Made by a program: the position numbers and the translations under genes. Below are positions 47,564 to 57,215 of a stretch of DNA of 64,000 bases, in pieces. The notes below the pieces were generated by a model. It had not been told where the DNA came from. It was given only the letters and a program-made list of their open reading frames with translations, and searched no databases. Every line of letters starts with the position of its first letter. Position 1 is the first letter of the stretch. Source of the stretch: an uncultured Bacteroidota bacterium (lineage in GTDB: Bacteria; Bacteroidota; Bacteroidia; Chitinophagales; Chitinophagaceae); the NCBI GenBank assembly GCA_903882965.1, contig CAIRZD010000169.1, positions 1 to 64,000 of the forward strand, read 5' to 3'.

Positions 47564-50500
47564 ATGACCATGACTGCTCGTAAAAAATATTTCTTTCTCT
47601 TGTGCCTCGCACTAATATCAACAGGCACATTTGTATATGCTCAAAGCACTGATCCATCATTATTTAGCTTCCTTCGCTGGCGCATGATCGGCCCCTATCG
47701 GGGTGGCCGCACAGTGGGTTCGTCTGGCGATTTACAACACCCTAATATCTTTTATATCGGGGTCAACAACGGTGGTGTATGGAAAACCACCGATTTCGGC
47801 CGCACATGGCAACCCATTTTTGATGATCAACCTACTGGGTCTATAGGTGATGTAGCAGTGGCACCATCAAACCCAAACACAATTTATGTAGCAAGTGGGG
47901 AAGGATTGCAACGTCCTGATCTTTCGGTGGGTAATGGAATGTACAAATCACTTGATGCCGGCAAAACATGGCAGCACATCGGTTTATCAGAAGGCCTGCA
48001 AATAGGCGGCATTTCCGTTGACCCGCAAAATGAGAACCGGGTATTTGCCGCAGTCCTCGGCCATCCATACGGTCCCAATAAAGAGCGCGGTGTTTATCGT
48101 ACCACAGATGGTGGAAACAACTGGAAACAGGTTTTATACATTGATGAAAACACAGGTGCAGTACAGGTTACCATTGATCCAACCGATCCCAATATTGTTT
48201 ATGCCGACATGTTTGCGGGCAGATTAGCACCCTGGGAAAATGGCATGTGGGCAGGCCCGAATAGCGGTTTATATAAATCCACAGATGGCGGCAACACCTG
48301 GAAACAACTGACCACCGGCTTGCCAACTCCTGCCGATGGTCTCGACCGTATCGGCTTTTGTATAGCACCTTCTGATCACAACCGGCTCTATGCAGTAGTA
48401 AGTGCAAAAGAAAGATCAGGTGGTTTTTATCGCAGCAATGATGGCGGCCAATCATGGACAAGACTAAGCGGTGATATGCGCCTTTGGGATCGTGGCACCG
48501 ACTTTGCCGAAGTGAAAGTAGATCCTAAAAATGCAGATATCGTTTATGACGCAAATGTAGTAGTATGGAAATCTGTTGATGGCGGCACCACATGGAGCGG
48601 CTGGAAGGGCGCACCCGGTGGCGACGACTACCACAGGCTATGGATCAACCCGCAAAACCCCGATATTATTTTATTGTCCAGCGATCAGGGTTCAGGCATT
48701 ACGGTCAATGGTGGCACCACATGGAGCTCCTGGTACAACCAGCCCACTGCGCAACTCTATCACGTAAGTGCCGACAATGCTTTCCCCTACAATGTATACA
48801 GCGGCCAGCAGGAAAGTGGATCCGTTTGCATCTCTTCCCGCGGCAATGATGGTGCTATCACTTTCCGCGACTGGCATCCGGTATCTGCCTCCGAATATGG
48901 CTATGTCGTAGCAGATCCGCTCAACCCCAATATTGTTTATGGTGGAAACATAAGCAGGTATGATAAACGCACAGGCCAGGTACAGGATATTACACCTGCC
49001 GCCAAACACCGCCACCTGCGCACTGCCCCCGTTGTTTTTTCTCCCATCGATAATAAGACCCTCTTTTTTGCAGGCAATCTTTTATTCAAAACACATGATG
49101 GCGGTAATTCCTGGCAAACCATCAGCCCCGATCTTACACGCACCACTTATGATGTCGATCCATGCATCGGTATATACCGCACAGACTCAATGGGCCGCAT
49201 GCCACAACGCGGCGTTATCTATACTATTGCATTATCCCCACTCGATAGCAATATTATATGGGCGGGCACTGACGATGGCCTCATACACGTAACTCATAAT
49301 AGCGGAAAAAGCTGGGAAAATGTCACCCCACCTTCACTAAATTCATGGAGCAAAATATCCCTCATGGATGCAAGCCATACCGATAAAAACACAGCCTATG
49401 CCGCCGTCAACCGTATCCGGCTTGATGATCTGCACCCGCATATTTTTCGTACCCATGATGGCGGAAAAACATGGCAGGAAATTGTAAATGGCCTGCCAAA
49501 CGATCCCATCAATGTGGTGAAAGAAGACCCCATCTGTAAAGGCCTTTTATTTGCCGGTTCGGAGCGTGCGGTCTATGTGTCTTTTGATGACGGCGAAAAC
49601 TGGCAACCCTTAAGAATGAACATGCCCGCCACTTCCATACGTGACCTCGTGATAAAGGATAATGACTTGGTAGTAGCTACGCATGGCCGTTCTTTCTGGA
49701 TCATGGATGATATTACTTCACTCCGGCAAATTGCTACAGAAAATGCACAACAAAACGTAATGCTCTACAAGCCCGCAAATGCATACCGCGTCCGCTGGAA
49801 TATGTACCCCGATACCCCAATGCCTGCAGACGAGCCGGTTGGCGAAAACCCACCCGATGGCGCAATCATAGAATACTATCTCAAAGAAAAAACTACAGAA
49901 ATAGCACTCGATATCACTAATGAAAAAGGAGAAGTTATCCGTCACTATAGTTCAAAAGATACATTATACACCATTCCAAATGTAAATATCCCTTTGTACT
50001 GGATACGCCCGCAGCAAATACCTTCCGCCGCCGCAGGTGCCCACCGTTTCTTATGGGATATGCATTACCAGCCGTTAAATGAACCTCCCGCTTACCCTAT
50101 ATCTGCGGTGTACCAGAATACTGCCCCCGAACCAACCTCACCATCGGTTATGCCCGGTAAGTATACCGCTAAATTATCCGTCAATGGAAAAGTATATTCA
50201 GAAACCTTTTCAGTACTATTGGACCCCCGTGTTAAAACAAGCCACCACGACCTGCAATTACAGCACGATCTTTCTTATCAATGTTATACAGACATTATAA
50301 CTTCTAAGCAACTCAGGTCTGCGATAAAAAATGGTCCGCAGGAAGCTCAGAAAAAACAACTTGAAGACATTTCCACAATTGAAAGAACTTTAAAAACAGT
50401 ACTTAATAAATTACAACAGGCTGATGAAACCCCGTTGCCCGAATGGATAACCACAATAAATGATGCGCACAGTAAACTGGAGAAAATGCATCTTAAATAA
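47564..50500 (+). CDS. Sortilin/VPS10-like BNR-repeat beta-propeller protein (secreted)
   Basis: Likely start MTMTARKKYFFLLCLALISTGTFVYAQ (track start 47507); repeated T.DGG.TW motifs (TTDGGNNWKQ, STDGGNTWKQ, SNDGGQSWTR, THDGGKTWQE). Confidence 0.92.
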   Translation: MTMTARKKYFFLLCLALISTGTFVYAQSTDPSLFSFLRWRMIGPYRGGRTVGSSGDLQHPNIFYIGVNNGGVWKTTDFGRTWQPIFDDQPTGSIGDVAVAPSNPNTIYVASGEGLQRPDLSVGNGMYKSLDAGKTWQHIGLSEGLQIGGISVDPQNENRVFAAVLGHPYGPNKERGVYRTTDGGNNWKQVLYIDENTGAVQVTIDPTDPNIVYADMFAGRLAPWENGMWAGPNSGLYKSTDGGNTWKQLTTGLPTPADGLDRIGFCIAPSDHNRLYAVVSAKERSGGFYRSNDGGQSWTRLSGDMRLWDRGTDFAEVKVDPKNADIVYDANVVVWKSVDGGTTWSGWKGAPGGDDYHRLWINPQNPDIILLSSDQGSGITVNGGTTWSSWYNQPTAQLYHVSADNAFPYNVYSGQQESGSVCISSRGNDGAITFRDWHPVSASEYGYVVADPLNPNIVYGGNISRYDKRTGQVQDITPAAKHRHLRTAPVVFSPIDNKTLFFAGNLLFKTHDGGNSWQTISPDLTRTTYDVDPCIGIYRTDSMGRMPQRGVIYTIALSPLDSNIIWAGTDDGLIHVTHNSGKSWENVTPPSLNSWSKISLMDASHTDKNTAYAAVNRIRLDDLHPHIFRTHDGGKTWQEIVNGLPNDPINVVKEDPICKGLLFAGSERAVYVSFDDGENWQPLRMNMPATSIRDLVIKDNDLVVATHGRSFWIMDDITSLRQIATENAQQNVMLYKPANAYRVRWNMYPDTPMPADEPVGENPPDGAIIEYYLKEKTTEIALDITNEKGEVIRHYSSKDTLYTIPNVNIPLYWIRPQQIPSAAAGAHRFLWDMHYQPLNEPPAYPISAVYQNTAPEPTSPSVMPGKYTAKLSVNGKVYSETFSVLLDPRVKTSHHDLQLQHDLSYQCYTDIITSKQLRSAIKNGPQEAQKKQLEDISTIERTLKTVLNKLQQADETPLPEWITTINDAHSKLEKMHLK

Positions 50501-50525
50501 TAATGCTACCATAAAATTTATACTC

Positions 50526-50564
50526 AAAAAAAAACCGCAGGGCAACAGCCCTGCGGTTTTTTTT
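50526..50564. terminator. Bidirectional rho-independent terminator
   Basis: AAAAAAAAACCGCAGGGCAACAGCCCTGCGGTTTTTTTT between convergent genes. Confidence 0.95.
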
Positions 50565-50575
50565 ACCCACTTGCA

Positions 50576-51334
50576 CTATAAAGCAGCTGAATTAGAGGTA
50601 ACCATATTTTGCGGCACAAATTGCACCGGCATGAGGTTACCCTGAAGGTTATTGAGTATTATCTGGTAAAGGTTTGCGTTAGAGGTACCCGAAATTATTA
50701 TAGTGCCACCTGTTCTTGCTGCACCACTCAGCATACCGGCATTTATGCCATTTATCAGTTGGTCTGTGCTCAGTATAATTGATGCTTCCCAGTAATTCAT
50801 GGTATACGTTGTTATATTACTTACATAAGCCGTATTCAATTGTGCAGGCCCTGTAATGATCACCTGCACGGGTACATTGGGAACCGCTATAGCTCCACTC
50901 ATTGGTATGTATGTCCCGTTAAGCAGCAATGAATTATTTGTGCGCGTTGTGCCTAAACTTATTGTAAATGATCCATTATTACAGGTCAGCTGCGGCACAT
51001 ATACATTACCCAGTACTTGTGTCTCAGCCAGTGCTGTTACTGCTCCTATTTTTGTACCATAACTCATGCGGGTCATTTTCTCACCATTATTATAGTCCGC
51101 ATTAAAAACAATTTCGTTCGCATTTACATACCCGTTATTCCACTGTATAAGCGATCCACCATTCGAGGGTTGTATAGATAATTTATAATTGATGGCCGCA
51201 GGGTATGCAGCGCTGCCGTTGGTATAAATAACTTCGCTACTCACACTTTGAGGATTATTATTGTTGTCTTTTTTACAGCCTGCAAATATTGCAACGCTCA
51301 AAAGCAACCCGGTTAAAATATTTATCTGTTTCAT
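50576..51334 (-). CDS. Putative lipoprotein, paralogue of 46600..47430
   Basis: Lipobox-like VAIFAGCKKDNN; NGGSLIQWNNGYVNANEIVF, IAVPNVPVQVIITGPAQLNTAYVSN, NLYQIILNNLQGNLMPVQF. Confidence 0.75.
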   Translation of the reverse strand: MKQINILTGLLLSVAIFAGCKKDNNNNPQSVSSEVIYTNGSAAYPAAINYKLSIQPSNGGSLIQWNNGYVNANEIVFNADYNNGEKMTRMSYGTKIGAVTALAETQVLGNVYVPQLTCNNGSFTISLGTTRTNNSLLLNGTYIPMSGAIAVPNVPVQVIITGPAQLNTAYVSNITTYTMNYWEASIILSTDQLINGINAGMLSGAARTGGTIIISGTSNANLYQIILNNLQGNLMPVQFVPQNMVTSNSAAL

Positions 51335-51561
51335 AAAAATAGTTTTTAGTCTCTACTCACCATTAGGGTACAAAACCCGTTCCATCAGGTTTATCCGGAA
51401 ATGTTATTAATTAGTCTGGGCGCTGATTTTGCTACTATTTGGAAAAAACAACTTTTATCTGAATATATATTATTCATAAATTTATTTGTTAATGATTGAT
51501 TAATGCATGGATATTTATTTAGCTTTGCTAACTGTTTGTTAATGAAAACAAAAACTAATCT

Positions 51562-51987
51562 ATGAGAAAAATATTTTTACTACTTATATTCCTGTTTACT
51601 GCATCCGCCTCTTTTGCCCAGTCCAACCCCAGGCAGTATCTCGCTAACGAGATCAATGAACTACTGTTCTCAAATGTTGATTCAAACTTAAACGAGATAC
51701 TCAATATAGATAAGCAAGGCACATTGAACATTATGTATAAAACCATTGATGAAAATGTAGATTTTAATATCCTCGACATTTCAAATATCGAACTGAAAGA
51801 CCCGGAAGATAAAAGTCCATACCTCACACTTGTTTTTCATTGCCATCATTGTATGCACCTTACTTCTCCCTGGGACGACAGACGGGCGAAATTTGAAAAC
51901 AGCAACTTCACCCTGCCTGTTAAGTATAAGGCACTGGGGATGAAACTCATCTCCAAAATTGATAAACTAAAAGGGCAGATCAGGTAA
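51562..51987 (+). CDS. Secreted hypothetical protein with CxxC motif; tandem paralogue 1
   Basis: Signal peptide ...FTASASFAQ; FNILDISNIELKDPEDKSPYLTLVFHCHHCMHLTSP. Confidence 0.75.
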   Translation: MRKIFLLLIFLFTASASFAQSNPRQYLANEINELLFSNVDSNLNEILNIDKQGTLNIMYKTIDENVDFNILDISNIELKDPEDKSPYLTLVFHCHHCMHLTSPWDDRRAKFENSNFTLPVKYKALGMKLISKIDKLKGQIR

Positions 51988-52083
51988 GTGAATACCTGGA
52001 TAACCACCCGGTAAAAACAATTCCAAATCATAGCTAAGATATTTGGTTTAATTTCGCTAACAAGCCAATGATTGCCAAAGCCT

Positions 52084-52515
52084 ATGAAAAAAATAGTTAT
52101 CCTTACGGCATTTCTCTTCTGCTCAGCTGCTTCTTTTTGCCAAACCAATAATGTCAGGCAAAACCTTGCAAAACAAATAAATGCCCTGTTTTTGTCTTGC
52201 GTTGATTCCACCCTCAATGAGGTCATTAATATAGATAAGCTCGGCACCATCAATATCATGTATAAAGACAGGAACGAGAGTATTGATTTTAATATCCTTG
52301 ATGTTTCTGACATCGAATTGTTAGATGAAAAAAACGAAACACCACCTGTACTCAATATATTTTTTAAGTGCAAACACTGCATACATTTCACCACCCCCTA
52401 CCCCAATCGGAAATCAGGTTTTGATAACAGCACACTCACACTGCCAGTAATGTATAAATCACTTGCCCTCAAACTCGTCACCAAGCTCGAAGAACTACAA
52501 AAAGAAAATAGGTAA
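52084..52515 (+). CDS. Secreted hypothetical protein with CxxC motif; tandem paralogue 2
   Basis: Likely start MKKIVILTAFLFCSAASFCQ (track start 52072); FNILDVSDIELLDEKNETPPVLNIFFKCKHCIHFTTP. Confidence 0.75.
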   Translation: MKKIVILTAFLFCSAASFCQTNNVRQNLAKQINALFLSCVDSTLNEVINIDKLGTINIMYKDRNESIDFNILDVSDIELLDEKNETPPVLNIFFKCKHCIHFTTPYPNRKSGFDNSTLTLPVMYKSLALKLVTKLEELQKENR

Positions 52516-52746
52516 CTGCTAATTTTTTTTTGCTTTCGGCTATTTGCAGCCATTTGTATCTGTGACTCCGATCCCAAGGTTATATTCCAGAGACACAATT
52601 CTACAAAAAAGGATTTCTAATCGAAGTTGGCGGAAATGCATTGATCCGGTGGACAATTGAGCATATCAATAATATATGCTTACATTTATTTTTTCATTGC
52701 ATTTAATTGATATTAATCAGGTAAAAAACCGTTTAAGACAAAACCT

Positions 52747-54279
52747 ATGATGAACTTCAAAAACCCCCAAACCCCGGGAGTATATATCCAGGAGTTAAAT
52801 GCCTTCCCTAATTCAATAGTCGAGGTTGCAACCGCCATACCTGCATTTATAGGATATACACAGCGCGCTGATTATAACGGACAATCTCTGAAAGGAACTG
52901 CCGTTAAAGTCACTTCACTGAATGATTTTACAACTTATTTTGGCGGTGGCCTCGGTTCAAAACTGCAATTTACGTTAAGTGCTGCTTCCTCTGATTTGCC
53001 GAATGTACATGATCCATTAAAACCAATTTTAACACTGAATAAAATACAATACCAACTTGCAATTTCTTCCACCACTTATTACCTATACAACAGTATCCGT
53101 CTGTTTTACCAAAATGGCGGTGGCACATGCTATATTATTCCTCTAGGTCTGTATAGTGGCGGTGCAATTGCTCTTGCGGATTTCCAAAGCGGCCTCTCCA
53201 CACTTGATAACGAGCAAGATCCTACTATCATAGTTTTCCCGGATGGTCTGTCGTTAAGCAAAAGCGATTATGCAAGTCTTATGCAAGCGGCCATAAAAAA
53301 TGCATCGTCTGCTCAAAATAAAGTAGCCATATTTGATGTATGGGGTGGCGCTGTTGCCGATCCTAATCTTTGCCAGCCTATTATAGATAATTTCAGGAAC
53401 GATGTAGGTGCAGATAATCTCAATTACGGAGCTGCTTATTTCCCCTGGCTGCAAACAAGCATAATTCAGAATGGCGAAGTAACATTCGCAAATTTCGGAA
53501 CACTGACAAATTATCTTGAAACTGACTTCCCTGATACAATAACTACTGACCTGATTGCACCTGCGAATGTGGCGGTTGCAGCCGACCCTTATATGACGGA
53601 TACAAAGACACAGCTTGCTGTTACATTGGCTCATAATGCAATGATGTCTGCAAGCCGTAATTATAAAAATCTTATTCTATGGGCATCAAATATTGCAAAT
53701 GTTTTGCCTGCATCACCGGCAATGGCAGGGATATATACATACGTGGATAGCATGTTGGGCGTATGGAAAGCGCCTGCAAATGTCAGCTTGACGGCAGTAG
53801 TCGCACCCACTATTAACCTAAACGATACACAGCAGGGAGACTTCAATGTAGATGCTGTATCGGGCAAATCTATAAATGTGATCAGGTCTTTTACCGGTCA
53901 GGGTGTATTAGTATGGGGCGCAAGAACGCTCGATGGCAATAGTCAGGACTGGCGCTACATCAATGTTCGCCGAACCATGATCATGATAGAGCAATCAGTA
54001 AAGCTCGCGGCAAGAGCATATGTATTTGAACCAAATACAGCCAATACCTGGGCTTCAGTAAAAAGTATGATCGGTAATTTTCTCAATGGCCTCTGGAAAC
54101 AAGGAGCTTTCGCAGGCGCGAAACCAGAAGACGCGTATAGCATCGCGGTAGGCTTGGGTAGTACAATGACAGGAGATGATATATTGAACGGAAAAATGAA
54201 TATTACAGTACTCGTCGCTGTTTCTCATCCCGCTGAATTTATTATGATCACTTTCCAACAGCAAATGCAAAAATCATAG
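52747..54279 (+). CDS. Contractile tail/injection-system sheath protein
   Basis: KNPQTPGVYIQELNAFPNSIVEVATAIPAFIGYT; YINVRRTMIMIEQSVKLAARAYVFEPNTANTWASVKSMIGNFLNGLWKQGAFAGAKPEDAYSI, the canonical sheath N- and C-terminal motifs. Confidence 0.95.
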   Translation: MMNFKNPQTPGVYIQELNAFPNSIVEVATAIPAFIGYTQRADYNGQSLKGTAVKVTSLNDFTTYFGGGLGSKLQFTLSAASSDLPNVHDPLKPILTLNKIQYQLAISSTTYYLYNSIRLFYQNGGGTCYIIPLGLYSGGAIALADFQSGLSTLDNEQDPTIIVFPDGLSLSKSDYASLMQAAIKNASSAQNKVAIFDVWGGAVADPNLCQPIIDNFRNDVGADNLNYGAAYFPWLQTSIIQNGEVTFANFGTLTNYLETDFPDTITTDLIAPANVAVAADPYMTDTKTQLAVTLAHNAMMSASRNYKNLILWASNIANVLPASPAMAGIYTYVDSMLGVWKAPANVSLTAVVAPTINLNDTQQGDFNVDAVSGKSINVIRSFTGQGVLVWGARTLDGNSQDWRYINVRRTMIMIEQSVKLAARAYVFEPNTANTWASVKSMIGNFLNGLWKQGAFAGAKPEDAYSIAVGLGSTMTGDDILNGKMNITVLVAVSHPAEFIMITFQQQMQKS

Positions 54280-54317
54280 TTATTATTGATCACAGTTTTA
54301 TAAAATAACCCACTGGT

Positions 54318-54334
54318 CCAAGGGTCTCCCTTGG
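54318..54334. repeat. Perfect hairpin CCAAGGG-TCT-CCCTTGG
   Basis: 7-bp perfect stem, 3-nt loop. Confidence 0.85.
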
Positions 54335-54346
54335 TCCCCAAATTCC

Positions 54347-54363
54347 GCAAGCATCCTGCTTGC
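54347..54363. repeat. Perfect hairpin GCAAGCA-TCC-TGCTTGC
   Basis: 7-bp perfect stem, 3-nt loop. Confidence 0.85.
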
Positions 54364-54498
54364 CACTAACTACATCGCGCAGTAAACGCTAAAAAGGTAT
54401 ATACACTTCCCCTCCATTACCCCCTCATCCCGCTAACTTTATTCCTTAAATACAATAAATGCAAAATCAGCCATACTACATCCCCAACGCTCATTCGA

Positions 54499-54557
54499 CC
54501 TCACCCTCTCTACAGCCTGCCCTGAGCGAAGCCGAAGGGGAGAGGGAAGGGGTGAGG
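54499..54557. repeat. Nested imperfect inverted repeat containing CCCTGAGCGAAGCCGAAGGG
   Basis: CCTCACCCTCTC...GAGAGGGAAGGGGTGAGG outer arms; inner 54520-54539 resembles the CCCTGAGCGAAG(T/C)CGAAGGG intergenic repeat seen across many bacteria. Confidence 0.65.
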
Positions 54558-54739
54558 CCCTTATACATTTACACAATCACAATTAATAAAAAAAACATTT
54601 TAATATCCACATAATATCGACACCAGATTTTTTAAACAAACAATATATGAAGAAAAACAACCACCATAAATGCTACGCAGCTCAAAATATATTCCCAAGC
54701 GAAGTCCCTTTAGGGATTTAGGGTTCTTAACTTTGCCCC

Positions 54740-56662
54740 ATGGCATACAAATCGCTGCGCGCATTTATAGATGCGCTCGAACAGGCAGGTGAATTAGTAA
54801 GGATAAAAACTTTCGTCGATCCCGTACTCGAAATTGCAGAAATAACCGACCGCATTTCAAAAACCCCCGACAGAAATAAAGCGCTCCTTTTCGAGAATAC
54901 CGGCACAGATTTTCCCTTGCTAATTAACTCCATGGGCAGTGAGCGCCGCATGTGCATAGCCCTTGGTGTCAACGCGCTTGATGATGTTACCCGCGATATA
55001 GAAGACCTCTTCAAAAAACTCTCCGCACCCAAAAACGGTATGCTCGAAAAGCTGGCCATGCTCCCGCAACTCAGCAAATTCGCCTCATGGATGCCCAAAG
55101 TGATCGGTGGCCGTGGTGCATGCCAGGAAGTGGTCATGGAAAAACCCAACCTCGATTTGCTGCCCATCCTCAAGTGCTGGCCCGAAGATGGTGGCCGCTT
55201 CATCACACTCCCTGCCATACACACCAAAGACCCCAACAATGGCATCCGCAATATCGGCATGTACCGCATGCAGGTATTCGATCCCACTATGACCGGTATG
55301 CACTGGCACAAACATAAAGTCTCTGCACGCCATTTCAATGAATATAAAAAGCTCGGCAAGCGCATGCCCGTAGCCGTAGCCCTCGGTGGCGACCCGGTTT
55401 ACACATACGCTGCCACAGCCCCACTCCCCGAAAATGTGGATGAGTATATGCTCGCAGGCTTCCTCCGCAAAAAGAAAGTAGAAATGGTGCGCTGCATCAC
55501 CCAGCCCGACCTCGAAGTACCCGCTGATGCCGATTTCATTATCGAAGGCTACGTTGATCCGGGCGAAGATCTTATATGGGAGGGCCCCTTCGGCGATCAC
55601 ACCGGCTACTACTCACTCCCTGATTTTTATCCCCGGTTTCATGTCACTGCCATTACGCACCGTAAGGATGCCGTATACCCCGCCACAATTGTAGGCATAC
55701 CCCCGCAGGAAGATGCATGGCTCGGCAAAGCCACAGAGCGCATATTCCTCACACCTATCAAGATGACCATGGTACCCGAGATCACAGACATGAATATGCC
55801 GGTTGAAGGAGTTTTTCATAATCTCGTTATCACTACCATCAATAAAGAATACGCCGGCCAGGGCCAGAAGGTGATGAATGCCATGTGGGGCGCCGGCCAA
55901 ATGATGTTCAATAAAATTCTTGTGCTCACTGATGGCCCTGCTGCCAGCGGCATAAAAATAGACGACTATAAAGCGCTTACCCATTACGTACTTAATAATG
56001 TAAACCCCGTCACCGATATTTATTTCAGCCAGGGTCCTATGGACGTACTTGACCATAGCTGCTCAAAACTCGGCTTCGGTGGCAAAATGTGCATCGATGG
56101 CACCAGAAAAATGGAAGAAGAAATAACTACACCCTTGCTTCCGTTCAAACTCCATACTTCCTTCTCAAAAAATAATATATTGTCCGGTTTCCACGAAATT
56201 ACCGGTATCAACGAAAAACTTGCCGGTGAGTGGGATATGCCCATATTAATGGTTGCGGTCAAAAAAACAAGGCCAAATCAAATAATAGAATTGCATGAAA
56301 AACTTGCCTCCCAACCCGGCCTTGACGGAATAAAAATTATATTATATGTCGAACACACTATAAATACTGATGATATAGCAGACGTATTATGGCGTTTTTG
56401 CAATAACCTCGACCCAAAAAGAGACCATTTTTATGGCGGGGAGCAAAAAAATATATTAGGCCTCGATGGTACACGCAAAACAAAAAAATTCGATAACTTT
56501 GATAGGCCGTGGCCCAATATCATAGTCGCTGATGACAAAACAATAGCAGCTGTTGATAACAAATGGAATAGCTTAGGATTGGGTGAAAAAATTATTTCTC
56601 CATCTTTTCGGTATAAAACCCAACTATATAGGGGGGGTGCGACTGTCTTAGATAGTGAGTAA
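54740..56662 (+). CDS. UbiD family decarboxylase (possibly menaquinone-pathway)
   Basis: MAYKSLRAFIDALEQAGELVRIKTFVDPVLEIAEITDRISKTP; IWEGPFGDHTGYYSLPDFYPRFHVTAITHRKDAVYPATIVGIPPQED. Confidence 0.93.
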   Translation: MAYKSLRAFIDALEQAGELVRIKTFVDPVLEIAEITDRISKTPDRNKALLFENTGTDFPLLINSMGSERRMCIALGVNALDDVTRDIEDLFKKLSAPKNGMLEKLAMLPQLSKFASWMPKVIGGRGACQEVVMEKPNLDLLPILKCWPEDGGRFITLPAIHTKDPNNGIRNIGMYRMQVFDPTMTGMHWHKHKVSARHFNEYKKLGKRMPVAVALGGDPVYTYAATAPLPENVDEYMLAGFLRKKKVEMVRCITQPDLEVPADADFIIEGYVDPGEDLIWEGPFGDHTGYYSLPDFYPRFHVTAITHRKDAVYPATIVGIPPQEDAWLGKATERIFLTPIKMTMVPEITDMNMPVEGVFHNLVITTINKEYAGQGQKVMNAMWGAGQMMFNKILVLTDGPAASGIKIDDYKALTHYVLNNVNPVTDIYFSQGPMDVLDHSCSKLGFGGKMCIDGTRKMEEEITTPLLPFKLHTSFSKNNILSGFHEITGINEKLAGEWDMPILMVAVKKTRPNQIIELHEKLASQPGLDGIKIILYVEHTINTDDIADVLWRFCNNLDPKRDHFYGGEQKNILGLDGTRKTKKFDNFDRPWPNIIVADDKTIAAVDNKWNSLGLGEKIISPSFRYKTQLYRGGATVLDSE

Positions 56663-56698
56663 CGATTTTTTTTATAACTTTAATAAAATTTAAAAACA

Positions 56699-57088
56699 AT
56701 GAAACGTATTCTATTAGCTTGTATCCTGGTTGCAGCTACCTGCACAGTTGGTTCTATTCAACGCGCATCTGCGCAAACAGTAACTCATATTTCTGCGTCC
56801 GCTTTTACGGCAGAGATCAATCTGCTTGACTCATACATAGGCGCAGGTAATATGACAGCTGCACAATCTACTTGGGATACTGTTAATAATATGATGATAT
56901 CTGTCCTTGGTTACACCAAAAACAGCATCAGGACTGCAGCTACACCTGCCGACAAAACAACATATACCAATCTCGTTACAAATCAAAGGACTATTTATCA
57001 AACGATTTGGACACTTAAAACTGATCTTGCTGCAAATCGTGTAGCACTCCATACCAAACTCGGTGAGTTTGATGCAACGATCTATTGA
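56699..57088 (+). CDS. Secreted hypothetical protein
   Basis: Signal peptide MKRILLACILVAATCTVGSIQRASAQ, short helical mature region; terminator follows. Confidence 0.65.
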   Translation: MKRILLACILVAATCTVGSIQRASAQTVTHISASAFTAEINLLDSYIGAGNMTAAQSTWDTVNNMMISVLGYTKNSIRTAATPADKTTYTNLVTNQRTIYQTIWTLKTDLAANRVALHTKLGEFDATIY

Positions 57089-57114
57089 TCCTAACTTAGA
57101 TAATATAATGGTTT

Positions 57115-57143
57115 ATAAAGTTCCGGCATCCCCGGAACTTTAT
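57115..57143. terminator. Terminator hairpin
   Basis: ATAAAGTTCCGGCATCCCCGGAACTTTAT. Confidence 0.8.
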
Positions 57144-57215
57144 ATGTTTATTATACACTTATAGTATTTATTTTTACCTTTAACCTTTAGCTTCTCACCC
57201 TTCATTTATTACCAT

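Noticed and set aside
52747-54739. Complete prophage or eCIS locus around the sheath gene
   Set aside because: No other tail, baseplate, capsid, terminase, integrase or ATPase ORFs in the window; only the sheath is supported.
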